A DNA stretch of 64,000 nucleotides from Aegilops tauschii subsp. strangulata (taxonomy: Eukaryota > Streptophyta > Magnoliopsida > Poales > Poaceae). Positions 11,454-22,938 of the stretch are shown here, one piece after another. The stretch covers positions 374,829,792 through 374,893,791 of the forward strand of contig NC_053035.3 of assembly GCF_002575655.3 (NCBI RefSeq). The letters run 5' to 3'. Every line of letters starts with the position of its first letter. The stretch's first letter is position 1. The notes under the pieces were generated by a model. It ran no database searches. It was not told where the DNA came from and worked only from the letters and a program-made list of their open reading frames with translations. The position numbers and the translations under genes were made by a program.

Positions 11454-12573
11454 CATGTATATAGGCATCACGTCCGAGACAAGTAGACTGACTCTTGCCT
11501 GCATCTACTACTATTACTCCACACATCGACCGCTATCCAGCATGCATCTAGAGTATTAAGTTCATAAGAACAGAGTAATGCTTTAAGCAAGATGACATGA
11601 TGTAGAGGGATAAACTCATGCAATATGATATAAACCCCATCTTGTTATCCTCGATGGCAACAATACAATACGTGCCTTGCTGCCCCTACTGTCACTGGGA
11701 AAGGACACCACAAGATTGAACCCAAAGCTAAGCACTTCTCCCATTGCAAGAAAGATCAATCAAGTAGGCCCAACCAAACTGATAATTCGAAGAGACTTGC
11801 AAAGATAACAAATCATACATAAAAGAATTCAGAAGAGTCAAATATTGTTCATAGATAAACTTGATCATAAACCCACAATTCATCGGTCTCAACAAACACA
11901 CGGTAAAAGAAGATTACATCGAATAGATCTCCACGAGAGAGGGGGAGAACATTGTATTGAGATCCAAAAAGAGAGAAGAAGCCAGCTAATAACTATGGAC
12001 CCGAAGGTCTGAGGTAAACTACTCACACATCATCGGAGAGGCTATGGTGTTGATGTAGAAGCCCTCCGTGATCGATTCCCCCTCCGGCGGAGCTCCGGAA
12101 CAGGCCTCAAGATGGGATCTCACGGGTACAGAAGGTTGCGGTGGTGGAATTAGGTTTTTGGCTCCGTATCTGGTAGTTTGGGGGTACGTAGGTATATATA
12201 GGAGGAAGGAGTACGTCGGTGGAGCAACAGGGGGCCCATGAGGGTGGAGGGCGCGCCTGGGGGGGGGGGGGTTGCACGCCCCCTACCTCGTGGCCTCCTT
12301 GTTGAAGTCTTGACGTAGGGCCCAAGTCCTCTGGATCATGTTCATTCTGAAAATCACGTTCCTGAAGGTTTCATTCCGTTTGGACTCCGTTTGATATTCT
12401 TTTTCTGCAAAACTCTGAAATAGGCAAAAACAGCAATTCTGGGCTGGGCCTCCGGTTAATAGGTTAGTCCCAAAAATAATATAAAAGTGTATAATAAAGC
12501 CCAATAATGTCCAAAACAGAATATAATATAGTATGGAACAATAAAAAATTATAGATACGTTGGAGACGTATCA
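11454..12573 (-). mobile_element. Right fragment of the 3' LTR of Gypsy element B
   Basis: The sequence is collinear with about 18132-19236 and continues the homology broken at 2712. It ends in GAGACGTATCA, which is the start (TGATACGTCTC) of the LTR on the minus strand. On the minus strand it is preceded by AAGCTTGGGGATGCT, a plausible polypurine tract. Both LTR copies contain a long G run (near 12260 and 18940). Confidence 0.85.
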
Positions 12574-15385
12574 AGCATCCCCAAGCTTAATTCCTGCTCG
12601 TCCTCGAGTAGGTAAATGATAAAAACAGAATTTTTGATGTGGAATGCTACTTGGCATAATTTCAATATAATTCTTCTTATTGTGGCATGAATGTTCAGAT
12701 TTGATATGATTCAGGATAATAGTTTAATGTTGACATAAAAACAATAATACTTCAAGCATACTAACTAAGCAATTATGTCTTATCAAGATAACATAGCCAA
12801 AGCAAGTTATCCCTACAAAATCATATAGTCTGGCTATGCTCCATCTTCCCCACACAAAATATTCATATCATGTACGACCCCGGTTTTGGCCAAGCAATTG
12901 GTTCATACTTTTAACGCGCTTCAGCCTTTTCAACTCTTACGCAATACATGAGCGCAAGCCATGGATATAGCACTATGGTGGAATAAGGTATAATGGTAGG
13001 GGTTATGTGGGAAGACAAAAAAGGAGGAAGTCTCACATCAACGAGGCTAATTAACGGGCTATGGAGATGCCCATCAATTGATGTTAATGCGAGGAGTAGG
13101 GATTGCCATTCAACGGATGCACTAGAGCTATAAGTGTATGAAAGCTCAAAAAGAAACTAAGTGGGTGTGCATCAAACTTGCTTGCTCACGAAGACCTCGG
13201 GCATTTGAGTAAGCCCATCATTGGAATATACAAGCCAAGTTCTATAATGAAATTTCCCACTAGTATATGAAAGTGACAAAATGAGAGACTCTCTATTATG
13301 AAGATCACGGTGCTACTTTGAAGCACAAGTGTGGTAAAAGGATAGTAACATTGTCCCTTCTCTCTTTTTCTCTCATTTTTTTGGGCCTTTTCTCTTTTTT
13401 TATGGCCTCTATTTTTTATTTATTCCGGAGTCTCATCCCGACTTGTGGGGGAATCATAGTCTCCATCATCCTTTCCTCACTTGGGACAATGCTCTAATAA
13501 TGATGATCATCACACTTTTATTTACTTACAACTCATGAATTACAACTCAATACTTAGAACAAAATATGACTCTATATGAATGCCTCCGGCGGTGTACCGG
13601 GATATGCAATGAATCAAGAGCGACATGTATGAAAGAATTATGAATGGTGGCTTTGCCACAAATACAATGTCAACTACATGATCATGCAAAGCAATATGAC
13701 AATAATGGAGTATGTTATGATGAATGAAACAGTGGAAAGTTGCATGGCAATATATCTCGGAATGGCTATGGAAATGCCATGATAGGTAGGTATGGTGGCT
13801 ATTTTGAGGAAGATATAAGGAGGTTTATGTGTGATAGAGCATATCATATCACGGGGTTTGGATGCACCGGCGAAATTTGCACCAACTCTCAAGGTGAGAA
13901 AGGGCAATGCGCGGTACCGAAGAGGCTAGAAAATTGCGGAAAGGTAAGTGTGCGTATAATCCATGGACTCACATTAGTCATAAAGAACTCATATACTTAT
14001 TGCAAAAAATTATTAGCCCTCGAAGCAAAGTACTACTACGCATGCTCCTAGGGGAAGGGTTGGTAGGAGTTAACCATCACGCGATCCCGACCGCCACACA
14101 AAGGAAGACAATCAACAAATACTTCATGCTCCGACTTCGTTACATAACGGTTCACCATACGTGCATGCTACGGGAATCACAAACTCCAACACATGTATTT
14201 TTCAATTCCACAATTACTCAACTAGCACAACTATGATATTACTACCTTTATATCTCAAAACAATTATCAAGCATCAAATTTCTCATGATATTAATTAAAG
14301 CAAATTGCCATGCTATTTTAAGACTCTCAAAATAATATAAGTGAAGCATGAGATATCAATAGTTTCTATAAAACAAATCCACCACCGTGCTCTAAAAGAT
14401 ATAAGTGAAGCACTAGAGCAAAAACTATATAGCTCAAAAAATATAAGTGAAGCACATAGAGTATTCTAATAAATTCCGAATCAAGTGTGACTCTCTCAAA
14501 AGGTGTGTACAGCAAGTATGATTGTGGTAAACTAACAAATAAGGACTCAAATAATACAAGACGCTCCAAGCAAAACACATATCATGTGGTGAATAAAAAT
14601 ATAGCTCCAAGTAAAGTTACCGATGGAATAGACGAAAGAGGGGATGCCTTCCGGGGCATCCCCAAGCTTTGGCTTTTAGGTGTCCTTATATTATATTTGG
14701 GTTCCATGAGCATCCCCAAGCTTAGGCTCTTGCCACTCCTTGTTCCATAATCCATCAAATCTTTCACCCAAAACTTGAAAACTTCACAACACAAAACTCA
14801 GCAGAAAATCTCGTAAGCTCTGTTAGCGAAAGAAAACAAAAGACCACCTCAAGGTACTGTAATGAACTCATTCTTTATTTATATTGGTGTTAACCTACTG
14901 TATTCCAACTTCTCTATGGTTTATAAACTATTTTACTAGCCATAGATTCATCAAAATAAGCAAACAACACACGAAAAACAGAATCAGTCAAAAACAGAAC
15001 AGTCTGTAGTAATCTGTAACTAACGCAAACTTCTGGAACTCCAAAACTTCAGACAAAATAGGAAGACCTAGACAATTTGTTTATTGATCAGCAGCAATTG
15101 GAATCAATATTTTATCACGTTATGGTGATTTTTAACAATGATTTTCGTGAACAGAAAGTTTCTGGAATTTTCAGCAAGATCAAATAACTATCATCCAAGA
15201 AGATCCTATAGGTTAAACTTGGCACAAACACTAATTAAAACATAAAAACACATCTAACCAGAGGCTAGATCAAATATTTATTCCTAAACAGAATCAAAAA
15301 GCAAAAACTAAAAATAAAATTGGGTTGCCTCCCAACAAGCGCTATCGTTTAACGCCCCTAGCTAGGCATAAAAGCAAGGATAGAT
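12574..15385 (-). other. Non-coding 3' internal part of Gypsy element B
   Basis: This 2.8-kb stretch lies between the protease frame and the 3' LTR, where an autonomous Gypsy element would carry reverse transcriptase, RNase H and integrase. No frame of notable length or recognisable pol motif occurs on either strand. It is AT-rich and includes a T-rich run near 13370-13430. GGGGATGC/GCATCCCC repeats occur at about 14643-14730. It marks the element as non-autonomous. Confidence 0.65.
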
Positions 15386-16210
15386 CTAGGTATTGCCATC
15401 TTTGGTAGGCAATCCATAAGTGGCTCTCATAATAGATTCATAAGGTAATTTTATTTTCTTTCTTGGGAAGTGTTCCATGCCTTTCTTTAATGGAAATTGG
15501 AACCTAATATTCCCTTCCTTCATATCAATAATTGCACCAATCGTTCTAAGGAAAGGTCTACCAAGAATAATAGGACATGAATGATTGCAATCTATGTCAA
15601 GAACAATAAAATCTACAGGCACATAGTTCCTATTTGCAACAATAAGAACATCATTAATTCTTCCCATAGGTTTCTTAATAGTGGAATCCGCAAGGTGCAA
15701 GTTTAAAGAGCAATCATCAAAATCACGGAAACCTAGCAAATCACACAAAGTTTTTGGAATAGTGGAAACACTAGCACCCAAATCACACAGAGCATAGCAT
15801 TCATGATCTTTAATTTTAATTTTAATAGTAGGTTCCCACTCATCATAAAGTTTTCTAGGGATAGAAACTTCCAACTCAAGTTTTTCTTCATAAGATTGCA
15901 TTAAAGCATCAACGATATGTTTGGTAAAGGCTTTATTTTGACTATAAGCATGAGGAGAATTTGGCACGGATTGCAACAAGGAAATACAATCAATCAAAGA
16001 GCAATTATCATAATTAAATTCCTTGAAATCCAAAATAGTGGGTGTATTGAGATCTAAAGTTTTGACCTCTTCATTACCACTTTTATCAATTTTAGCATCA
16101 AGATCTAAAAACTCCGAATTTCTAGAACGCCTTCTAGGTAAAGGTGGATCATATTCAGTCCCATCATTATCAAGATTCATATTGCAAAACAAAGATTTAA
16201 TAGGAGACAC
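15386..16210 (-). CDS. Gypsy element B aspartic protease-like frame (275 codons)
   Basis: The middle of the frame carries a retroviral-type aspartic protease signature: CDLGASVSTIP with the catalytic aspartate at about residue 143, followed by an ADST hydrophobic strand and the ILGRPFLRTIGAIID segment typical of Ty3/Gypsy proteases. D-L-G replaces the usual D-S/T-G, a form I recall from Athila-like plant elements. The N-terminal 90 residues are acidic and unfeatured. The frame ends without continuing into reverse transcriptase. It probably belonged to one gag-protease polyprotein with the two frames upstream. Confidence 0.75.
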   Translation of the reverse strand: MSPIKSLFCNMNLDNDGTEYDPPLPRRRSRNSEFLDLDAKIDKSGNEEVKTLDLNTPTILDFKEFNYDNCSLIDCISLLQSVPNSPHAYSQNKAFTKHIVDALMQSYEEKLELEVSIPRKLYDEWEPTIKIKIKDHECYALCDLGASVSTIPKTLCDLLGFRDFDDCSLNLHLADSTIKKPMGRINDVLIVANRNYVPVDFIVLDIDCNHSCPIILGRPFLRTIGAIIDMKEGNIRFQFPLKKGMEHFPRKKIKLPYESIMRATYGLPTKDGNT

Positions 16211-16258
16211 ATCAATAACTTTTAGATCTTCATCTTTGTTTTCATAAAAATTATAAGA

Positions 16259-16690
16259 TCACGCTTTTATAAAGCAATCTTTCTTAGCACGCATCCTAGC
16301 GGTTCTTTCTTTGCACTCATAAATGGAAATTCTCATGGCCTTGAGAGACTCATTGATATCATGCTTAGGTGGAATAGATCTAAGTTTCAAAGAATCGACA
16401 TCAAGAGAAATCCTATCAACGTTCCTAACCAATTCATCAACTTTAAGCAATTTTTCTTCAAGCAAAGCATTGAAATTCTTTTGCGAATTCATAAATTCCT
16501 TAACACTAGTCTCAAATTCAGAAGGCATCTTATTAAAATTTCCATAAGAATTGTTGTAGGAATTACCATAATTATTAGAGGAATTACTAGGATAAGGCCT
16601 AGGATTAAAGTTTCCTCTATACGCGTTGATACCAAAATTATTCCTACCAACAAAATTCACATCCAAAGATTCATTATTATTCTCAATCAA
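16259..16690 (-). CDS. Gypsy element B Gag C-terminal frame (143 codons)
   Basis: The frame starts with an Asn/Gly/Tyr-rich low-complexity region (residues about 1-50), followed by a predicted helical, charged segment (residues about 60-140). It overlaps the end of the upstream gag frame by a few bases, so the two were probably one frame before a small indel. No zinc knuckle is visible. It ends before the protease frame. Confidence 0.55.
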   Translation of the reverse strand: MIENNNESLDVNFVGRNNFGINAYRGNFNPRPYPSNSSNNYGNSYNNSYGNFNKMPSEFETSVKEFMNSQKNFNALLEEKLLKVDELVRNVDRISLDVDSLKLRSIPPKHDINESLKAMRISIYECKERTARMRAKKDCFIKA

Positions 16691-17448
16691 AGTTCATCCA
16701 TAAGGATCAGAAGAAACACTTTTAATTTCATAAGTTCATCCATCTTTCCACTCAAAACATTAATTTCTTCTATCGCATGCACTTTTTTATTAGTAGATCT
16801 TTCAGTGTGCCATTGAGAATAATTAACCATAATATTATCTAGGAGTTTAGTAGCTTCTCCTAAAGTGATTTCCATAAAAGTGCCTCCCGCGGCCGAATCT
16901 AAAAGATTTCTAGAAGCAAAATTCAATCCGGCATAGAAATTTTGTATAATCATCCACAAATTCAAACCATGCGTAGGGCAATTACGTATCATTAATTTCA
17001 TCCTCTCCCAAGCTTGTGCAACATGTTCATGATGAAGTTGCTTAAAATTCATAATATCGTTTCTAAGAGAGATGATCTTGGAGGGAGGAAAATACTTAGA
17101 AATAAAAGCATCTTTGCACTTATTCCAAGAATCAATACTATTTTTAGGCAAAGACGAAAACCAAGCTTTAGCACGATCTCTAAGTGAAAAAGGAAATAGC
17201 TTCAATTTAACAATATCATTGTCAACATCTTTCTTCTTTTGCATATCACACAAATCAATGAAGCTATTTAGATGGGTAGCGACATCTTCACTAGGAAGGC
17301 CGGTGAATTGATCTTTCATGACAAGATTCAACAAAGCAGTATTGATTTCACAAGATTCAATATCGGTAAGAGGAGCAATCGGAGTGCTAAGGAAATCATT
17401 GTTGTTGGTATTGGTGAAGTCACATAATTTAGTATTATCTTAAGCCAT
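16687..17448 (-). pseudogene. Gypsy element B Gag, N-terminal and core region, broken
   Basis: The core matches the Retrotrans_gag type: a run including KLFPFSLRDRAKAWFSSLP, then FPPSKIISLRNDI and an AQAWERMK segment, expected in plant Gypsy Gag. An ATG at 17446-17448 follows the primer site and is the likely original start, but the third codon is TAA. Open reading therefore resumes only downstream (from about 17334). A second break near 16700 shifts the frame before the Asn-rich part. The protein would have formed the particle shell. Confidence 0.75.
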
Positions 17449-17640
17449 CGTGACAAGCAAGCAATCCAACACACGAGCAAACAAGAAGCGAGCGAAAAAA
17501 AGGCAAAAGGAAAAGAGAGAGGGCGAATAAAATGGAAGGGTGAAGTGAGGGAGAGGAAAACGAGAGGCAAATGGCAAATAATGTAATGCGGGAGATAAGG
17601 ATTTGTGATGGGTACTTGGTGTGTTGACTTTTGCGTAGAC

Positions 17641-17659
17641 TCCCCGGCAACGGCGCTAG
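17641..17659 (-). promoter_or_regulatory. Primer-binding site of Gypsy element B
   Basis: On the minus strand the sequence reads AGCGCCGTTGCCGGGGA, a near match to the GGCGCCGTTGCCGGGGA primer site shared by many plant Gypsy elements. It lies about 10 bp from the LTR edge at 17670. One G of the usual GGCGCC is A here. Confidence 0.8.
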
Positions 17660-17669
17660 AAATCCTTCT

Positions 17670-19236
17670 TGCTACCTCTTGAGCAATGCGTTGGTTTTCC
17701 CTTGAAGAGGAAAGGGTGATGCAACAAAGTAGCGTAAGTATTTCCCTCAGTTTTTGAGAACCAAGGTATCAATCCAGTAGGAGGCCACGCACGAGTCCCT
17801 CGCACCTACACAAACAAATAAATCCTCGCAACCAACGCGATAAGGGGTTGTCAATCCCTTCACGGTCACTTACGAGAGTGAGATCTGATAGATATGATAG
17901 GATAATATTTTTGGTATTTTTATGATAAAGATGCAAAGTAAAATAAAAGCAAAATAAAAGGCAACGAAAATATCTAAGTGTTTGAAGATTAATATGATGG
18001 AAAATAGACCCGGGGGCCATAGGTTTCACTAGTGGCTTCTCTCAAGAGCATAAGTATTTACGGTGGGAGAACAAATTACTGTTGAGCTATTGACAGAATT
18101 GAGCATAGTTATGAGAATATCTAGGTATGATCGTGTATATAGGCATCACGTCCGAGACAAGTAGACCGACTCCTGCCTGCATCTACTACTATTACTCCAC
18201 ACATCGACCGCTATCCAGCATGCATCTAGAGTATTAAGTTCATAAGAACAGAGTAATGCTTTAAGCAAGATGACATGATGTAGAGGGATAAACTCATGCA
18301 ATATGATATAAACCCCATCTTGTTATCCTCGATGGCAACAATACAATACGTGCCTTGCTGCCCCTATTGTCACTGGGAAAGGACATCGCAAGATTGAACC
18401 CAAAGGTAAGCACTTCTCCATTGCAAGAAAGATCAATCTAGTAGGCCAAACCAAACTGATAATTCGAAGAGATTTGCAAAGATAACCAATCATACATAAA
18501 AGAATTCAGAAGATTCAAATATTGTTCATAGATAAACTTGATCATAAACCCACAATTCATCGGTCTCAACAAACACACCGCAAAAGAAGATTACATCGAA
18601 TAGATCTCCACGTGAGAGGGGGAGAACATTGTATTGATATCCAAAAAGAGAGAAGAAGCCATCTAGCTAATAACTATGGACCCGAAGGTCTGAGGTAAAC
18701 TACTCACACATCATCGGAGAGGCTATGGTGTTGATATAGAAGCCCTCCGTGACCGATGCCCCCTCCGGCGGAGCTCCGGAACAGGCCCCAAGATGCGATC
18801 TCACGGGTACAGAAGGTTGCGGTGGTGGAATTAGGTTTTTGGCTCCGTATCTGGTAGTTTGGGGGTACGTAGGTATATATAGGAGGAAGGAGTACGTCGG
18901 TGGAGCAACAGGGGGCCACGAGGGTGGAGGGCGTGCCTGGGGGGGGGGGGGGTAGGCGCGCCCCCTACCTCTTGACGTAGGGTCCAAGTCCTCTGGATCA
19001 CGTTCGTTCCGAAAATCACGTCCCCGAAGGTTTCATTCCGTTTGGACTCCGTTTGATATTCTTTTTCTGCGAAACTCTCAAATAGGCAAAAAATAGCAAT
19101 TCTGGGCTGGGCCTCCGGTTAATAGGTTAGTCCCAAAAATAATATAAAAGTGTATAATAAAGTCCAATAATGTCCAAAACAGAATATAATATAGCATGGA
19201 ACAATCAAAAATTATAGATACGTTGGAGACGTATCA
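17670..19236 (-). repeat. 5' LTR of Gypsy element B
   Basis: On the minus strand the LTR starts TGATACGTCTCC at 19236 and ends GAGGTAGCA at 17670, 1,567 bp in all. It contains a G-rich run at about 18938-18952 and promoter-like TATATATA (minus strand) near 18874. Its copy at the other end of the element is split into two pieces. The base after 19236 begins a different sequence, so this is the true outer edge. Confidence 0.88.
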
Positions 19237-19389
19237 GAACTCAAGTCTACACGCGATGGATATGAAGAGGAAATTGCAGTACTATTGGAGAAGAATGAAG
19301 ACCTGAAGAAGAAGCTAGGAATATTCATGGGAGATCCCAAACCAGAGGAGGACAACCATCCCGAAGACTACATCATAATCGACGACTAA
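19237..19389 (+). CDS. C-terminal tail of an unknown reading frame, interrupted by Gypsy element B
   Basis: From the first base after element B the plus strand is open for 50 codons and ends in TAA (19387-19389). The peptide is strongly charged, with a coiled-coil-like EEIAVLLEKNEDLKKKLG stretch and an acidic end (EDYIIIDD). I do not recognise the family. The upstream part would lie left of element B, outside the window. A further LTR starts four bases after the stop codon, so this short piece is bounded by insertions on both sides. It could be part of an older transposon's extra ORF or of a host gene. Confidence 0.4.
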   Translation, partial: ELKSTRDGYEEEIAVLLEKNEDLKKKLGIFMGDPKPEEDNHPEDYIIIDD

Positions 19390-19392
19390 AAG

Positions 19393-20711
19393 TGCTAGTT
19401 ATCGACTAGAGGGGGGTGAATAGGCGATTTTTATGAAAGTCTTCAAAACATGGGAGATTTGAAGACAAACAATAGAAATGAACCTATTGACATGCAGCAG
19501 AAGATAGACTACACTACACAAGCCATAGTCAAGCAAGTAATGAAGCTAAAGTACGAAGACTATTAGCAGCTAGGTAGTATGGATCAAGATGGAAGATAGT
19601 ATGAAGCCAAACAACAATAGTCGTCACACAGTGAAGTCAAACAGATAAGGCAAGCAAGCAAATGACTTCACAAAGACAAACTGTAAATAAGTGAGGGAAG
19701 ATATAGAACCAGTTGCTTGGTGAGGACAAGGATTTGTTGGACCAGTTCCAGTTGCTGTGACAACTGTATGTCTGGTTAGGGAGACTGAGATTCAACTCAG
19801 AAGACCGCGTCTTCACCTTATTCCCCTTGAGCTAAAGACACATAGTCCTCGCCCAATCACTCTGGTAAGTCTTCAAGGTAGACTTCCAAACCTTCACAGA
19901 CTTCGTTCACCGGCAATCCACAATGACTCTTGGATGCTCAGAACACGACGCCTAACCGGCTGGAGGATTCACAGTCCTCAAGTGTAACAAGTCTTCAGGT
20001 CACGCAGACAGAAAGACTTCAGTGATGCCTAACACTCTTTGCCTCTGGGTGTTTTGGGCTTTGTCCTCGCAAGGATCTTTCTCTCAAAGGCTTCGAGGTG
20101 GGTTGCTCTCAAACGACAAAAGCCGTGCACTAACTCTGAGCAGCCACCAATTTATGGTGTAGGGGGTGGGCTATTTATAGCCACTAGGCAACCCGACCTG
20201 ATTTGTCCGAAATGACCCTGGGTCACTAAGGAACTGACACGTGTTCCAACGGTCAGATTTCAAACACATGTGGCAGCTTGACTTGGGCTACAAGTAAAGC
20301 TGACTCATCCAGCTCTGGATAAGATTTGCTCTCATTGTCTTCGCTCGAAGACATAGGATTTGGTTGAGCATCACTTCAGTCACTCTGACTTTGTTCACTT
20401 GGACCCCACTTAACAGTTCGGTGGTTCCTATGACTCAACAAAGAAGAAAAGGAAACTATGAAACAACTATGTCTTCGCACTCCAGAGTCTTCACGTGAAT
20501 GTCTTCTCGAGTCATAATCTTCGTTGTGAATATCTTCACATACCACCATTGTCTTCACACATTTTTAGGGGTCATCTCCGGTAGGTAAACCGAATCAATG
20601 AGGGACTACTACCTGTGTTATCCTGCAATTCTCACAAACACATTAGTCCCTCAACCAGGTTTGTCGTCAATACTCCAAGACCAACTAGGGGTGGCACTAG
20701 ATGCACTTACA
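19393..20711 (-). mobile_element. 3' LTR of a minus-strand LTR retrotransposon (Copia Maximus/Barbara-like)
   Basis: On the minus strand the sequence begins TGTAAGTGCATCTAG at 20711 and ends AACTAGCA at 19393, about 1.3 kb with TG...CA ends. It is preceded on that strand by AAAAAGGGGGAGAT, a strong polypurine tract, which fixes this as the 3' LTR. The interior is rich in GAAGAC/GTCTTC motifs. I recall this LTR style from wheat Copia elements, but the family assignment is tentative. The expected target duplication next to it is AAAAG (19388-19392). Confidence 0.65.
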
Positions 20712-21336
20712 ATCTCCCCCTTTTTGGTGATTGATGACAAACTGGTTGAAGTTTTCAACGGGGATAAAAGTATGTGAAATTGTAAAGGATTGAGGTATTG
20801 TCTTCATAAGTGGCGAAAGGCTCCCCTGAACATGTGCATATAAGTAGTTTGCGTTTGAATGCAAATGCACATGGTAGGTTTTACTTGTGGAGATCATCTT
20901 CAACTAATGAAGACAATTCATTATCCATGAAAGGATATAACGAAGGTAATGACATGCATAAAGAAACAATGGACGTTTGCGGAATGACTTCGTGCGGGAT
21001 TTATCATCGCACATGCGAAATTTATCATCGCATCACATAGTTGACAGAAAGCTAGCAGACGACCACCAAGTTTAAGTGTTACAACTCAAAGAACCAAAAG
21101 TATCAAATGCGAGAGTTGTAAACACTTGGCAAAAAGTATAGCAACCACCCATAAGGACCCGCTTGAAGACTATCAACTCATATGCTTCTCCCCCTTTTGT
21201 TAGTAAGGACCAAAAAGGTTAGAAAACATAGAGCTTCTACTCGTTCCCATGAGGAGAAGGTGAAGATGCAGGGTCGTCGTTGTGGTCCAGTGGTGCAGAA
21301 GTACTTGGTGTAGTGTCGATATGAGGCGAAGTTGTA
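20712..21336 (-). mobile_element. 3' internal fragment of the same retrotransposon
   Basis: The sequence starts with the polypurine tract (CTCCCCCTTTTT on the plus strand) and continues with non-coding DNA, including a second CTCCCCCTTTTG run at about 21188. It stops at the CACTA terminus at 21337, so the CACTA element either inserted into it or truncated it. No pol domain is present. Confidence 0.55.
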
Positions 21337-22620
21337 CACTACAAAAAAATACACTTCCGTGATGATACGTGTTTGTCACAGTAGGTCGCGTTTTTTGTCA
21401 TGCATGTACATCCATGACAAATTTATGACAGAATCAAGATAGTCATACCTGTGCTGTCGTAGAAGTGTTCCATGACATTACCAAAATTATCATCACGGAA
21501 GTGTCCACTTCCATGACGATAAATCGCGCGTCACAGAAGTGCTTTCGTCAAGGGTGACCGACACGTGGCATCCACCATAACGGAACGCCGTTAAGCTATC
21601 GGGTTGGGTTTTGGATCCGATAACCCGTTAACAGCCCCGACCAATGGGGATTTCCACGTGTAAAATCATCATTGGCTGGAGGAGACACGTGTGAGGTCCG
21701 CGTTGGCACATGTGTCACTCATCCAATGGGCGAGACGCGCCTATGATATGTTGACACGTGGACCGGTCCATCAAGTTTAAATGGGCCAGCCCAACTGAAG
21801 GCCCACAAGATTTTGCGGACCATAATGGGCCGGCCCAGCTAAAGGCCCACGAGATTTTGCGGACCATAATGGGTTGGCCCAGCTAAAGGCCCACAAGATT
21901 TTGCGGGCCATAATGGGCCGACCCAGGTAAAGGCCCACAAGATTTTTTTGTGCCATAATGGGCCGGCCCAGGTAAAGGCCCACAAGATTCTTGCGGATCA
22001 TAATGGGCCGGCCCAGCTAAAGGCCCACGAGATTTCACCGACATTAATGGGTCAGCCCAGCTATAGGCCCACAAGATTTTGAGGACCCTAGTAGGCCAGC
22101 CCATTAACTGGCTGCCATGTTTTGGGCCAAATGCCGTCCCATATTTGATCCGGTCCATTAATGGCCTGCCACACTCCAGGCCTAATAGTGGCCCATATGA
22201 GATCCGGCCCGTTAAAAGCCTACCATGTTCTGGGCCAAATTACGGCCCAGATCAGGTCCGGCCCTTTAAGAGGCTTTGGGCTCAATTATGGACCATATCA
22301 GATTCGGCCCGTCAACTGGACACTATGCTTTTGGGCCCACTTGCTAAAGGCCCACTTAGTAATTCGGCCTGATATTAGTTTTGGCCTGTTAAATGCCTGT
22401 TTAACATTTCGGCCCTATATTAATTTTGGCCTGTTAAAAGCCCGTCATATAGTTGGGCCTAACTACGGTCCGGTTTGCATCCGGCCTGCTCGCAGCCGAT
22501 ATCTGATTGGGCCAAACAAGGACCGAGACAATTTTGGCCTGTTAAAAGCCCATGATTTGATTCGCACAATCATGGGCCGGGGTTCATTTCGGGTTGCTGC
22601 CGGCCCGTGAGATGTTCGGC
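21337..22620. mobile_element. Terminus and subterminal region of a CACTA (En/Spm) DNA transposon
   Basis: The element starts CACTACAAAAAAATACACTT, the canonical CACTA end, preceded by GTA as the possible 3-bp target duplication. CACTTCCGTGATGAT (21352-21366) recurs inverted at 21489-21503 as ATCATCACGGAAGTG, so this end can fold. Downstream come 44-bp tandem repeats and then diverged GGCCCA/GGCCTG-rich repeats to about 22620. These subterminal repeats are where the family's transposase is expected to bind. The opposite end (ending TAGTG on this strand) was not found, so the element's full extent is unknown. Confidence 0.8.
21780..22105. repeat. 44-bp tandem subterminal repeats of the CACTA element
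   Basis: About eight units are spaced 44-45 bp apart (21781, 21824, 21868, 21912, 21957, 22002, 22046, 22090). The core is AATGGGCCGGCCCAGCT followed by AAAGGCCCACAAGATTTTG. Adjacent copies differ by a few bases. After 22105 the repeats decay into irregular GGCCCRTTAAAAGCC-like units. Confidence 0.85.
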
Positions 22621-22938
22621 ACGTTTCAGGCGCAACCTACATCGTGATTGCATGACGGCCCGATTATGTACCGTAATTTTACGGTTTGACCGGTTTACTG
22701 CGAAGACAGGATATATATATACAGTAAAATAACTGCAGCATCGTGAATAAGAAAAAACCTAGACTATACAATAAAGAAATTACGGCATATTACATCCACT
22801 GGGCATCAAAGTTCGCCACTATGATAATAAAGCACAAGCAGACAACAGATTACATACACTGGGCATCAAAGATCGCCACCAGTGCAAATAAAGACGCCGA
22901 CAAAATAATATACAAAACCGACAGCACTTCAATAGAGT

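Larger units (their letters stand above)
2357..19236 (-). mobile_element. Gypsy element B, non-autonomous, interrupted by a Copia element and by element A
   Basis: The element reads on the minus strand: 5' LTR 19236-17670, primer-binding site, gag, a protease-like frame, about 2.8 kb of non-coding DNA, then the 3' LTR. The 3' LTR survives as 12573-11454 plus 2712-2357, separated by the Copia insertion and its target duplication. Its last roughly 110 bp (matching 17670-17779) were displaced by element A and should lie left of the window. No reverse transcriptase, RNase H or integrase can be seen, so movement would have needed enzymes from another element. The gag/protease style and primer site fit the Athila side of Gypsy; that lineage call is an inference. 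Confidence 0.8.

Noticed and set aside
21337..22620. The GGCCCA repeats as a CRISPR-like array
   Set aside because: The repeats are contiguous, diverged, plant-type CACTA subterminal repeats with no unique spacers; the DNA is a plant nuclear genome.
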